From Natrinema salaciae (lineage in GTDB: Archaea; Halobacteriota; Halobacteria; Halobacteriales; Natrialbaceae), in the NCBI RefSeq assembly GCF_900110865.1, contig NZ_FOFD01000001.1:496001-560000 (forward strand): a stretch of 64,000 bases of DNA, in the 5' to 3' direction. This document shows positions 45,605 through 53,508 of this stretch, one piece after another (the stretch's first letter is position 1; each line of letters starts with the position of its first letter). Under the pieces are notes generated by a model. It worked only from the letters and a program-made list of their open reading frames with translations. It was not told where the DNA came from and ran no database searches. The position numbers were made by a program, and so were the translations under genes.

Positions 45605-47122
45605 ATGGCCAGTCACTCAGACTCAGCCGAGGATCGCCGAAATGACGTAATGGAACGCCACCGCGAGGCGGCCGACGCAGTCGTCCCGGAACGGACGTCG
45701 CTGTATATCGGCGGCGAGTTCACCGAGCCGGCGGGCGGCGAAACGTTCGCAACGATCGATCCGACGACGACCCAGGAACTCGCGTCCGTCGCCCGCGGTC
45801 GCGAAGCTGACGTAAATCGTGCGGTCGAGGCCGCGTGGGAAGCGTTCGAGACGGAGTGGTCGGAGCACTCCCCTGGCGATCGTCAGCGGATCCTGACCGA
45901 AATCGCCGACGTGATCGAGGCCAACGCCGACGAACTCGCCCGGCTGGAGACGCTCGACAACGGCAAGCCGATCACGGAGGCGAGGATCGACGTCGACTCC
46001 GCCGCGGAACAGTTCCGCTACTTCGCCGGGATCGTCCGCGAAAACGGCGGCGAGACGATGACCGAGGGTTCGAGGTACGGACAGGTGATCTCTGAGCCGT
46101 ACGGCGTCGTCGCACAAGTGATTCCGTGGAACTTCCCCCTGCTGATGGCGTCGTGGAAACTCGCACCCGCGCTTGCCGCCGGCAACTGTACGGTGTTGAA
46201 ACCCGCCGAACAGACGCCGCTGTCCGCGCTTCGGTTGGCCGGGCTGCTCGACGAGGTCGTCCCGGACGGCGTCGTCAACGTCGTCACCGGCTTCGGCGAG
46301 GAGGCTGGCGACCCGCTGACTCGCCATCCCGACGTTCGAAAGGTGGCGTTCACCGGGTCGACCGCCGTCGGAAAGCAAGTCATGACGAACGCGGCCGAGA
46401 ACGTCACCGACGTGACGCTCGAGCTCGGTGGCAAGAGCCCCGTGGTCGTCTTCTCCGATGTCGACGTCCCGAAAGCGGTCCAGTTGATTACGGCTGCGAT
46501 CTTCTACAACACCGGCGAGTGCTGCGAGGCCGGCTCGCGGCTGTTCGTCCACGAGGACGTCGCCGACGACGTTCTCGACGGACTCGTCAATGCGATCGAT
46601 GAGATGGAAATCGGGGACCCGCTCCGCGAGGCGACTGATCTCGGCCCGAAGGTTTCCACGGAGCAGGTCGATCGCACGCTCGAGTATCTCGAGGCGGCAC
46701 AGGACGCCGGCGGTCGGTTCCTCGCCGGCGGCGACCGTCCCGACGACGAGGTCCTCTCCGAGGGCTGTTACGTCGAACCGACACTCATCGAGGGGCTCGA
46801 GCACGACCACGCCGCCGTTCAGGAGGAAATCTTCGGCCCGGTGCTCGAAGTGTTCCGATGGACCGACTACGAGACGATGATGGAACTGGCGAACGACGTC
46901 GACTACGGACTCGCCGGCGGCGTCATCACCGACGACGTTACGCAAGCGAACCGGGCCGCGAGGGATATCGAAGCAGGGTACATCTGGATAAACAGCTACC
47001 ACGACCTCGCACCGGGGCTTCCGTTCGGCGGCTACAAACAGTCCGGGATCGGTCGGGAACTGAGCGCCGACACGCTGGATCACTATCGGCAGACGAAAAC
47101 GATCAATCTCTCGCTCGGGTGA
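45605..47122 (+). CDS. NAD(P)-dependent aldehyde dehydrogenase
   Basis: A 505-residue ALDH. Motifs: VIPWNFPLLMASWK, CTVLKPAEQTP, FTGSTAVGKQV, LELGGKSPVVV (base Glu), NTGECCEAGSR (nucleophile Cys), EEIFGPVLEVF and LPFGGYKQSGIGREL. The GGYKQSGIGRE ending places it near betaine/retinal/lactaldehyde-type dehydrogenases, without fixing the substrate. The 26-residue upstream extension is rejected: it overlaps a probable TATA box (GGTTATATTC near 45543) and a short palindrome TTGCCGATTGGCAA. Confidence 0.92.
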   Translation: MASHSDSAEDRRNDVMERHREAADAVVPERTSLYIGGEFTEPAGGETFATIDPTTTQELASVARGREADVNRAVEAAWEAFETEWSEHSPGDRQRILTEIADVIEANADELARLETLDNGKPITEARIDVDSAAEQFRYFAGIVRENGGETMTEGSRYGQVISEPYGVVAQVIPWNFPLLMASWKLAPALAAGNCTVLKPAEQTPLSALRLAGLLDEVVPDGVVNVVTGFGEEAGDPLTRHPDVRKVAFTGSTAVGKQVMTNAAENVTDVTLELGGKSPVVVFSDVDVPKAVQLITAAIFYNTGECCEAGSRLFVHEDVADDVLDGLVNAIDEMEIGDPLREATDLGPKVSTEQVDRTLEYLEAAQDAGGRFLAGGDRPDDEVLSEGCYVEPTLIEGLEHDHAAVQEEIFGPVLEVFRWTDYETMMELANDVDYGLAGGVITDDVTQANRAARDIEAGYIWINSYHDLAPGLPFGGYKQSGIGRELSADTLDHYRQTKTINLSLG

Positions 47123-47204
47123 ACCGGTCCCTCGCGAGAGTGCGGTCGGTCACGGTACGCCCAACTCCCCTGCGAGCGAACCGAGCCGGGAACATCCGAG
47201 ACGC

Positions 47205-47381
47205 TTACGCGGTACTCGAGTCGACGGCGGTGCCGTTGTCGCCGATGCGGACGAAGCCGTAGTCGCAGTCCGGGCAGTGCCACTTGACTTTCTCGCCGAG
47301 GTGGAGCGTCGTGCTCGCGGCGCGGTAGAACGTCTTCTCGCCCCCGCAGACGGGACACTCGTGGTCGAGTTCCAGAGCCAT
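47205..47381 (-). CDS. small zinc-ribbon protein (58 aa)
   Basis: MALELDHECPVCGGEKTFYR starts the protein and a second knuckle HCPDCDYGFV follows about 20 residues later, giving a paired CPxC ribbon; the middle has TTLHLGEKVKW. GTTTAACG at 47406-47413 is about 28 bp upstream on the minus strand, so the gene looks leaderless and back to back with the adenosyltransferase. Function unknown. Confidence 0.82.
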   Translation of the reverse strand: MALELDHECPVCGGEKTFYRAASTTLHLGEKVKWHCPDCDYGFVRIGDNGTAVDSSTA

Positions 47382-47510
47382 AGGCGGCGATAGCGGGCGA
47401 AGCGAGTTTAACGTACTGGTTCCGGCGTCGGCCCCGTCGGCGCGGCTGCCCGACCTCCCGCGGCGGGCGGTGACACGGAAGTTAAGTGCGATCCCGCCGT
47501 CGGTCGGCGT

Positions 47511-48044
47511 ATGTCGATCTACACCGGGCGCGGCGACGACGGACAGACGGATCTCCGGGACATGACCCGCGTCTCCAAGTCGAGCGCCCGCATCGAGGCC
47601 TACGGGACAGTCGACGAACTCAACGCCCTGATCGGGACGGTTCGCCCGACCGACCACGACGACATCGACGACCGCCTCTCGGCGATCCAGAACCACCTCC
47701 ACGTCGTGCAGGCCGACTTCGCGAATCCCGACCCCGACGAGGACGATCCCGCGATCCGACCCGACCACGTCGAGACCGTCGAAGACTGGATCGACGACTA
47801 CGACGAGGAACTCGAGCCGCTGACCTCGTTTATTCTGCCGACCGGCAGCGAGCACGGGGCGGCGCTGCACCACGCCCGCACCGTCTGCCGGCGCGCCGAG
47901 CGCCGCGCGGTCGCGCTCGCCTCGGCCGAGCAGATCAACGAAGACGCAGTCCAGTACCTCAATCGGCTCTCGGATGGGCTGTTCACATTCGCCCGCGTCG
48001 TCAACGCTCGCGACGGAGAGCCGGAGGAAGCGCCCGAGTACTAG
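47511..48044 (+). CDS. ATP:cob(I)alamin adenosyltransferase, PduO type
   Basis: A 177-residue enzyme that transfers adenosyl from ATP to cob(I)alamin, making coenzyme B12. Diagnostic parts are the N-terminal ATP loop (MSIYTGRGDDGQTDL), SARIEAYGTVDELNA, LPTGSEHGAALHHARTVCRR-AERR and LNRLSDGLFTFARVVN. All three conserved stretches are present. GAAGTTAAG at 47478-47486 sits about 28 bp upstream, consistent with leaderless transcription. Confidence 0.94.
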   Translation: MSIYTGRGDDGQTDLRDMTRVSKSSARIEAYGTVDELNALIGTVRPTDHDDIDDRLSAIQNHLHVVQADFANPDPDEDDPAIRPDHVETVEDWIDDYDEELEPLTSFILPTGSEHGAALHHARTVCRRAERRAVALASAEQINEDAVQYLNRLSDGLFTFARVVNARDGEPEEAPEY

Positions 48045-48179
48045 CGGGCTGTACGCAGAATCGGCTCGGCCTCACCGGTCGCTGCGATCGGTGAGACGGC
48101 TCCGACTTCGGTACCGAACCGGATCGGTCTCGTCGGTGGTCGGTGATCGGTCGTCGCTCCCTCGAGCACGGGACGCGAC

Positions 48180-48368
48180 CTACGCGGTCTCGGTCGTCGG
48201 CGGTAACTCGATGGCGACCAGTTCGTGTCCGGTCTCCCGTCGGTGATCGGTTCCGATCCGGGTCGCTTCGTCGCGGCCGGTCGCCGCTCGCTCGTACGAA
48301 CAGCCGTTGCAGTCCACGAGGTACCGCTTCCCCTCTCCGCCGCCGGGAGCCGTCTCTTTCGTTGTCAT
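48180..48368 (-). CDS. small zinc-binding-like protein (62 aa)
   Basis: MTTKETAPGGGEGKRYLVDC starts the protein; the core has Cys-x2-Cys (DCNGCSYERAA) and two His (GTDHRRETGHELVAI), a treble-clef-like C2H2 arrangement. The same pattern recurs in the 45-residue protein at 52513. Function unknown; conservation of the ligands suggests metal binding. Confidence 0.72.
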   Translation of the reverse strand: MTTKETAPGGGEGKRYLVDCNGCSYERAATGRDEATRIGTDHRRETGHELVAIELPPTTETA

Positions 48369-48722
48369 ACGCGTCTAGTAGGTGACCACCCGCTTGAACC
48401 GTCCTCCAAAAGAAATTGGACGGAAGCGGCGTTCACGTCCGCGTGAACTATCAGTCGATGCGCCCGCGACGGCCGATACAGACCGACGTTCAGCCCGTCG
48501 GCCCACGGTTCGCCGGCGAGACCCAGCAGGAGCAGCGAGCGGCCGAGCAACTCGACGTTCGTGAGGGAGTGGCTCGTCTCGGTTTGCCGTTGCTCCACGG
48601 GGACCGTCCAGCAGTCGTGCACGAACGGCGCGGCGACGAGGAGTTCCGCACGCGGCCCGCCCAATTCTGTCGTCTGCGAAAGAACTATATCTACATCCGA
48701 CCTCTCTATGGGGGAGCATCAC
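48369..48722. other. intergenic, 354 bp, divergent promoter region
   Basis: No convincing gene. AACTATATCT at 48683-48692 is a likely TATA box for the plus-strand gene at 48723, with a purine-rich GGGGGAG 8-14 bases before its ATG that could be a Shine-Dalgarno site. Confidence 0.4.
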
Positions 48723-48995
48723 ATGAACAAGCACTTCGACGACAGCCGATACTACCTCGCCCGCGCCGCCGAACACGCCCGCCTCGGCGTGACCGAGTCC
48801 CTCGAGGGACCCGCCGCTCGCGTTCGAACGCTCCTCGGACGAGAGCCCGACCCCGAGCCGGATCGCGTCGACGGCGTCCTGGAAGACGTCACAGCCCTCG
48901 AGCGACGGCTCGAAACGCGCGCTCGCGGCGCGATGGGGTCGGTTCGCGCACGAGTCGCGACCGGGCGCTCGAGCGAGGGCGATGGCCGTCGGTGA
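48723..48995 (+). CDS. small haloarchaeal protein of unknown function (90 aa)
   Basis: MNKHFDDSRYYLARAAEHAR and LGVTESLEGPAARVRTLLGR form two amphipathic helices, then a charged helical region (VEDVTALERRLETRA-like) and a basic tail. The family (which I recall as DUF7553) is conserved in haloarchaea. No catalytic motif. It lies just before tRNA-Val. Confidence 0.75.
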   Translation: MNKHFDDSRYYLARAAEHARLGVTESLEGPAARVRTLLGREPDPEPDRVDGVLEDVTALERRLETRARGAMGSVRARVATGRSSEGDGRR

Positions 48996-49035
48996 AAGGA
49001 AGTCTTAAGTCGAACGCACGGGAATCCCCTCGTGC

Positions 49036-49110
49036 GGGTTGGTGATCTAGTCCGGTTATGATACCTCCTTCACACGGAGGAAGTCGGCAGTTCAAATCTG
49101 CCCCAACCCA
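49036..49110 (+). tRNA. tRNA-Val (anticodon CAC)
   Basis: The cloverleaf folds: acceptor GGGTTGG/CCAACCC with discriminator A at 49110, anticodon stem CCTCC/GGAGG with loop TTCACAC (anticodon CAC), T stem GGCAG/CTGCC with loop TTCAAAT. No CCA is encoded and no intron is present. It marks the left border of an AT-richer segment. Confidence 0.95.
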
Positions 49111-49441
49111 TCCGCTCGGTTCCCTCGCGTGAAGTAGTAAACCCCCAGAGGGCGGCGTATCCGTCTTGCACCCCTCCAGCAATTCACTGAGTCGCTTCCC
49201 AATTCTGTGTGAAATCGCAGTACGGCGTCCCGGTATCCAATAAGTAGTGCTGGGTACGCTAGAAGGCATGTTTATGAGCGAAAATATCCGCCTTCTTCTG
49301 GTACTTCTATGAATTAGCGATGTTCCTACGGTTGATGCTGTCTACCTCAAGAGATCAACTCGATATCTACAGCATTGAGGTGGATGAGAAACAGCCCGAA
49401 CTTCTTGTGAATCCGTTCGTTATTAGAAGAGGGATTGGAGA
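49111..49441. other. intergenic, 331 bp, start of the AT-richer segment
   Basis: Composition drops clearly from about 49230. I see no gene and no duplicate of the tRNA 3' end within the window, so an integration event is not demonstrated. Confidence 0.45.
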
Positions 49442-50602
49442 CTACCGATAACTTAGCTCGTCAACAGGCTTCTGAATTATATCAAACACTTCCCTCGCAC
49501 GGAAGACACGGTTTCTACTCTGACCGGTAATCTCCTCTAAGACTCCATCTTCTTCCAGCTGTTTCACTGCATTATTTGCTGTCCTATATGTCATACCAAG
49601 TGCATCTTCTGCTTCGTTAACAGTGAGATATGGTTTTGTGAATATCTCCGTCGAGAGCTGTGAAACAGAATTTGCCCCATCTTGATATCTGTCTCGGTAT
49701 TCATCTCGTAGGTCAAGCAACTCAGAAGCCCTACTAAATGCCTCTTTCGCCTGTTGAGAGATTCCTTTCAAGAAGAAAATCAACCATTCTTTCCACGCGC
49801 TATCTCGACTCACAGCCAGTAATCTGTCTGTGTATTCGTCCCGGTTGCGGTTAAAATAGGAACTTGGGTACAAGTATGGTTCTGGTAAGAGTTCGTCATT
49901 ACACATCATTAGCATGATGAGAAGTCGCCCCATTCTACCGTTACCGTCTCGGAAAGGATGAATCGTCTCAAACTGATAGTGAACTAATCCAATGTCAATC
50001 AGGGGCTGGTAGCTGCCTCCGGTTCGAATATATGTTTCCAAATTTTGCATCGCATAAGGAACTACAGAAGGTGGTGACGGTACGAATCGTGCTTCTCCCC
50101 CGCGACCTCCGATATACACCTGCGTATCTCGGAACTCCCCAGGTTTTTTATCTCCGCCGCGGACGCCACTCATCAACGTATTATGCAGGTTTCGAACGAG
50201 TTCAAGATCGATACCGTTTTCCAGTTCTTCGATTCCCTGAAAAACGGCTCTGACATAGTTATGAACCTCTCTCAGTTCATTACGGCTAGCTCCAGAGGAA
50301 CTATTTTCTCGTCCTGCTTCATATTCATACACGTCTGAAAGTGTGACTCGAGTCCCCTCTATTTCAGACGAAACAACCGCCTCTTTGTAGATGAACGGAC
50401 TGATTAGCATACTTGGATTTTCGACACGCCTTCCAACTCCACTAAGTTGACCTACATTGGTTGCTGCCTCTGTGAAGACATCCAATAATTCGTCCTCCAG
50501 ACGTATCTCTGGAGGAAGTGGGTCCGGCTTGAATGCGATATCACCTCCAGAATTCACTAATTCTCCGGATATTTCTCCGGATTGAAAACGGTCTACGTTC
50601 AT
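49442..50602 (-). CDS. Fic-domain protein with C-terminal winged helix
   Basis: A 386-residue Fic enzyme; Fic proteins transfer AMP or other groups to target hydroxyls. An N-terminal Fic_N region carries the inhibitory motif SSEIEGT (78-84, Ser/Thr-x3-Glu-Gly type). The catalytic motif HPFRDGNGRMGR begins at His215, and the flap residues around GEARFVPSPP are present, so it should be active when de-inhibited. The C-terminal ~60 residues (YLTVNEAEDALGMTYRTANN, VKQLEEDGVLEEI) form a winged helix, suggesting DNA binding. The start is ATG at 50602 (the frame's TTG at 50614 is rejected because a TATA box fits 50602). Codon use is AT-richer than neighbours, suggesting transfer. Confidence 0.93.
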   Translation of the reverse strand: MNVDRFQSGEISGELVNSGGDIAFKPDPLPPEIRLEDELLDVFTEAATNVGQLSGVGRRVENPSMLISPFIYKEAVVSSEIEGTRVTLSDVYEYEAGRENSSSGASRNELREVHNYVRAVFQGIEELENGIDLELVRNLHNTLMSGVRGGDKKPGEFRDTQVYIGGRGGEARFVPSPPSVVPYAMQNLETYIRTGGSYQPLIDIGLVHYQFETIHPFRDGNGRMGRLLIMLMMCNDELLPEPYLYPSSYFNRNRDEYTDRLLAVSRDSAWKEWLIFFLKGISQQAKEAFSRASELLDLRDEYRDRYQDGANSVSQLSTEIFTKPYLTVNEAEDALGMTYRTANNAVKQLEEDGVLEEITGQSRNRVFRAREVFDIIQKPVDELSYR

Positions 50603-50625
50603 GCATTCTATCAAAATGGGGGGCT

Positions 50626-50637
50626 CATATTAAACTG
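50626..50637 (-). promoter_or_regulatory. TATA box of the fic gene
   Basis: On the minus strand AGTTTAATATGA is centred about 28 bp before the ATG at 50602, giving a leaderless transcript. Confidence 0.5.
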
Positions 50638-50648
50638 TTTTGCGTATA

Positions 50649-50687
50649 GGTACAATATGGCCCCGAATATCTCCGCTATATTGTACC
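50649..50687. promoter_or_regulatory. 10-bp perfect inverted repeat upstream of the fic TATA box
   Basis: GGTACAATAT (50649-50658) and ATATTGTACC (50678-50687) face each other with a 19-bp spacer, 29 bp centre to centre, about three helical turns. The element lies just upstream of the TATA/BRE region, a typical regulator position. A third direct half-site, GGTACAATTA, starts at 50701. Confidence 0.6.
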
Positions 50688-50748
50688 GCTCCTTCGATCA
50701 GGTACAATTAGGAAGTGGTGCTGTGTGGTACCTAATAGAGAGAAGATA

Positions 50749-50975
50749 TGTTGAAGCGTATTCCGAGTGAGTACAATAAGCGGTACAATGACGAAGTGTG
50801 TTGAAGCGTATTCCGAGTGAGTACAATAAGCGGTACAATGAAGAAGTGTGTTGAAGCGTATTCCAAGTGAGTACAATAAGCGGTATAATGACGAAGTGTG
50901 TTGAAGCGTATTCCGAGTGAGTACAATAAGCGGTATAATGACGAAGTGTGTTGAAGCGCATTCCGAGTGAGTGTG
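50749..50975. repeat. 50-bp tandem repeat, about 4.5 copies
   Basis: Units start at 50749, 50799, 50849, 50899 and 50949 (the last partial, to about 50975). Each begins TGTTGAAGCGTATTCCGAGT and contains two TACAAT words 12 bp apart (GAGTACAATA and CGGTACAATG), the second mutated to TATAAT in units 3 and 4. Only one to three changes distinguish units. The 50-bp period is not a multiple of three, so the open frames across it are not real. Confidence 0.95.
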
Positions 50976-51010
50976 AACGTCTGATGGTTAGTCTGAAATC
51001 ATAGAAAATT

Positions 51011-51031
51011 CTTCAGAAGGTTTTACTGAAG
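51011..51031 (-). terminator. hairpin with following T-rich stretch after the AstE/AspA-like gene
   Basis: On the minus strand CTTCAG-TAAAACCTT-CTGAAG is followed by AATTTTCTATG, shortly after the stop codon at 51048. A rho-independent-like or T-rich terminator is plausible. Confidence 0.4.
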
Positions 51032-51047
51032 ATCTTTCATTCAGAAT

Positions 51048-51926
51048 CTACGAGGCATCGAACATCCCTTTCTCTCGGCAAACCTCGTAGACGGCCGACG
51101 TCGTCAGGGTCCGCTGGCGCTCGTCGTCGAGCCGACGGTACGTCTCGAAAATGATCGCCGGTGTGTCGAGGTCTGCACCGACCTTGTGCTTGAGCATGCG
51201 TTCGGTGCCGTCTTCACCAGCCGTCGCTCCCGTGAAATTGTATTCTGGGTTACTGATGAAGGTCTCGTTGAGATACGACTGAAGGTCGCGTCGGTACTGA
51301 TCGGCCTCGCCTGCGTTCGTCGCGAAGATACCCTGTCCGACTCCGTCCCCCTCATCCCACTTGTACAGACCACTGGAACTGTGGAGGTCCAACAGGAAAT
51401 CGATGTTCTCCTCGGTCACGACGTTCCAGATCCCTCGTGCGAGCGGTGACCACGGAGCTTGACCAGCGGGGAACTCCCGGTTCAAATCTTGTACGTTGCC
51501 TTTCCCGCTGCGGTCGAATCCCCGAGTACCGTTCCTGATAGCGGGTTTGCAGGCCTCCGGAAGCACGACCAGCCTGCCGCTCTCGATGCTCCACTGGGCG
51601 ATTCTCGCCGCCGAATCGTATCCGGCTGGTTCGTCGCCGTGCATCCCGCCGACGACCATGACCGTCGGTCCGACCGATTGCCCGTCGATGACGTGAACTG
51701 TCGTCTCTTCGGGCAAGCCTTCCTGGATCTTGTAACTCCATCGCGAGGGCGAGGCAGCCGCGGCGGAACCACCGGCAGCCGTCAGTGTTCCCAGACCCGT
51801 CACCACGGTGGCACCGGCCGTGCCGAGGCCCTTCATGTACGTTCGCCGGTTTAGTTGGTGGTTTCCACGATCCGTATCGTTCGACGCGAATGGTTGCCGC
51901 ACATCATTCATTCCAGAGGAGAGCAT
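51048..51926 (-). CDS. Tat-exported AstE/AspA-like (M14-type) zinc hydrolase
   Basis: A 292-residue exported protein. The Tat motif is NRRTYMKGLG (27-36) followed by a Gly/Ala/Thr-rich hydrophobic core ending near AAAASP. The mature part is a succinylglutamate desuccinylase/aspartoacylase-like fold: zinc ligands His96 and Glu99 (GGMHGDEPAG), His182 (LLDLHSSSG), and catalytic Glu261 (AIIFETYRR). Such enzymes cleave amides or C-terminal residues; here probably an extracellular carboxypeptidase or deacylase, substrate unknown. A TTAATTAAG box 26 bp upstream supports the ATG at 51926. Its 5' end is duplicated upstream, and a paralogue lies at 53505. Confidence 0.88.
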   Translation of the reverse strand: MLSSGMNDVRQPFASNDTDRGNHQLNRRTYMKGLGTAGATVVTGLGTLTAAGGSAAAASPSRWSYKIQEGLPEETTVHVIDGQSVGPTVMVVGGMHGDEPAGYDSAARIAQWSIESGRLVVLPEACKPAIRNGTRGFDRSGKGNVQDLNREFPAGQAPWSPLARGIWNVVTEENIDFLLDLHSSSGLYKWDEGDGVGQGIFATNAGEADQYRRDLQSYLNETFISNPEYNFTGATAGEDGTERMLKHKVGADLDTPAIIFETYRRLDDERQRTLTTSAVYEVCREKGMFDAS

Positions 51927-52063
51927 ATATAAATCCTATGAACATTCTCTTAATTAAGAATTTACACGATCCGTATCGTTCTGCGCAAATGGTTGCCACA
52001 CATCATTTATTCTAGAGGGAAGCAAATGTGAATGCGATGAATACTCCTCTAATTTGAGATTAT
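51866..52063. repeat. 99-bp tandem duplication of the 5' end and promoter of the AstE/AspA-like gene
   Basis: 51866-51964 and 51965-52063 are direct copies at roughly 75-80% identity: both contain CACGATCCGTATCGTTC, AATGGTTGCC, CACATCATT, and an A/T-rich promoter end. The outer copy, read in the gene's direction, encodes a matching INDVWQPFAQNDTDR then VNS and a stop, so it is a truncated 5' fragment. Confidence 0.85.
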
Positions 52064-52512
52064 CAAGAAGAGGTTGACGAGTGGAAGCGGAAGGGGCGGT
52101 CACTTTTGTCCCAGCTTTGGGACACGAACGGCAGAGACGGAAACGTCCCAGATAATGATAGAAACACCCTCTGAAATCGGTTTCTCCGTGGAATAGTGAT
52201 TCCCCGGAACGGCCACAACAGCCGGATCATTGACTACATACCAGCAGCGGCCCGGACGATGCACACCGGTTTGCTTGGAAAAATCAACCAGCAGTTCGTC
52301 TCTACACGAGGTTTTAAAGCATATAGAATTATCCCCAAAAAGGGAGTGAGTGACTCACGACCAATCGATACACGATGGTAGAACCGAATACGTCACGGCT
52401 GACTCGAGGGAGCCCCAGATCGCGCACCACGTTGCTGCTACGATCCTGCCCCCTCTTCGATCGAGTCCTCTCGCCGACGACGTTTAAGCCGATCGGCGTG
52501 GTAGAGTGCCGT
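51927..52512. other. intergenic, 586 bp, AT-richer
   Basis: Holds the outer copy of the duplication (to 52063), a small hairpin GTCCCA-GCTT-TGGGAC at about 52110-52125, and at the right edge CGTTTAAGCC (52481-52490), a TATA-like box 26 bp before the 45-residue protein. A 61-codon frame from a GTG at 52196 has no motif and I do not call it. Confidence 0.45.
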
Positions 52513-52650
52513 ATGTACCGACTCCAGTGTGACAGCTGCGATCTCGAGCGCGAACGGACGAACTGGGCCGACGCGAACAGGGAGGCCAGCGATCACGAAG
52601 CCAAATACGCCGACCACTGGGTGAGCATCGTCGACGTGCGGGAGGTCTGA
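52513..52650 (+). CDS. small zinc-binding-like protein (45 aa)
   Basis: MYRLQCDSCDLERERTNWAD begins the protein; Cys-x2-Cys is followed by two His (SDHEAKYADHWVSIV), as in the protein at 48180. CGTTTAAGCC is centred about 26 bp upstream, fitting leaderless translation. Function unknown. Confidence 0.7.
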   Translation: MYRLQCDSCDLERERTNWADANREASDHEAKYADHWVSIVDVREV

Positions 52651-52724
52651 GCCGTCGGGGTCGACGAGGTCGACGGGACGAAAGTGCGCCTCGCCGAGCC
52701 CGTGCCATCGGGCGGTGCGTCTGC

Positions 52725-53138
52725 CTACTCCTCGAGCGGCCCCGAATCGGCGAGCGCGGCCGACAGGATCGCCGTGTGAACCGTTCGGCTGTCCGTCTCC
52801 TGGATCGTGGCGGCCGCCTGGAAGCGTTCGCGGGCGCGGGTTACCGTCTGCGGGTCGGCAGCGAGGTGTGCGAGGACGAACGCGTCGGCGTCGACCCGCC
52901 GAGCGGCCTCGAAGTCGGCCTCGTCGTACAGCGTGGCGAACGCGGCGACCACGGCCGAGACGAGCCGATCGGTCGCGTCGGCACCGGGGTCGCCCGCGGG
53001 GAGCGTGGATACCGACGGATCGAAATAGTTCCCGTAGTCGACGACGCCGGCCTCCTCGTACAGGAACGTCTCGAGCGCATCGAAGACGGCCTCGGAAACG
53101 TAGACGCCGAACAGCTTGTACCGATCGTCTGCGGTCAT
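52725..53138 (-). CDS. haloarchaeal protein of unknown function (137 aa)
   Basis: MTADDRYKLFGVYVSEAVFD opens an acidic, mainly helical soluble protein with ALETFLYEEAGVVDYGNYFD and a run of helices (VSAVVAAFATLYDEADFEAA). No Cys, no membrane helix, no catalytic pattern. The base composition is that of native haloarchaeal genes. I do not recognise the family. Confidence 0.75.
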   Translation of the reverse strand: MTADDRYKLFGVYVSEAVFDALETFLYEEAGVVDYGNYFDPSVSTLPAGDPGADATDRLVSAVVAAFATLYDEADFEAARRVDADAFVLAHLAADPQTVTRARERFQAAATIQETDSRTVHTAILSAALADSGPLEE

Positions 53139-53202
53139 GATTGGAACTCCGTGCCGCTACGCCTCGACCGTACCGTCTCGAGTACTATAAATCGCGGTCC
53201 AC

Positions 53203-53508
53203 TCACGGCCGTGCGTCGGCGGCCGATCCGGCCCCTGACCGGTCGCGCCACACCGCGTAGCCGTACCCGACCGCGACCGCGAGCCCGTAGCTGCCGGCGA
53301 GAAACGGGAGCCAGTAGACCCAGAGCTTGTAGGCCGGCGCGATCGCGTTGCCGATCGCGGTCCCGATCACGTAGAGCAGGTAGCCGGGAAGCGCCAGCGG
53401 CGTCATGAGCGACGTCTCGAACCAGCCGAGCGCGAACGGAACGACCAGGACACCGTACGCGGCGAGCGTCGCGCAACTCGTGAGCGCGCGCCGAACCGTC
53501 GGCATCAT
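53203..53508 (-). CDS. small integral membrane protein (101 aa)
   Basis: Three hydrophobic segments are visible: about 10-28 (TSCATLAAYGVLVVPFALGW), 36-58 (PLALPGYLLYVIGTAIGNAI) and 62-86 (LWVYWLPFLAGSYGLAVAVG). Its ATG overlaps the stop of the upstream AstE/AspA-like gene, so the two form an operon. Function unknown; it could anchor or support the exported hydrolase. Confidence 0.72.
   Translation of the reverse strand: MMPTVRRALTSCATLAAYGVLVVPFALGWFETSLMTPLALPGYLLYVIGTAIGNAIAPAYKLWVYWLPFLAGSYGLAVAVGYGYAVWRDRSGAGSAADARP

Noticed and set aside
49036-49110. Duplicated tRNA-Val 3' end as an attachment site
   Set aside because: I looked for GTTCAAATCTGCCCCAACC downstream; the only partial match (near 51480) is 9-10 bases inside a gene and not convincing.
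50698-50961. Minus-strand frames of 64-87 codons across the tandem array with repeated RFNTL/THSEYAS peptides
   Set aside because: The 50-bp period is not a multiple of three, so each unit is read in a different frame; the peptides repeat only by rotation of frames. It is a DNA repeat, not a coding one.
50749-50975. CRISPR array
   Set aside because: The 50-bp units are contiguous with no unique spacers, and no cas gene is present.
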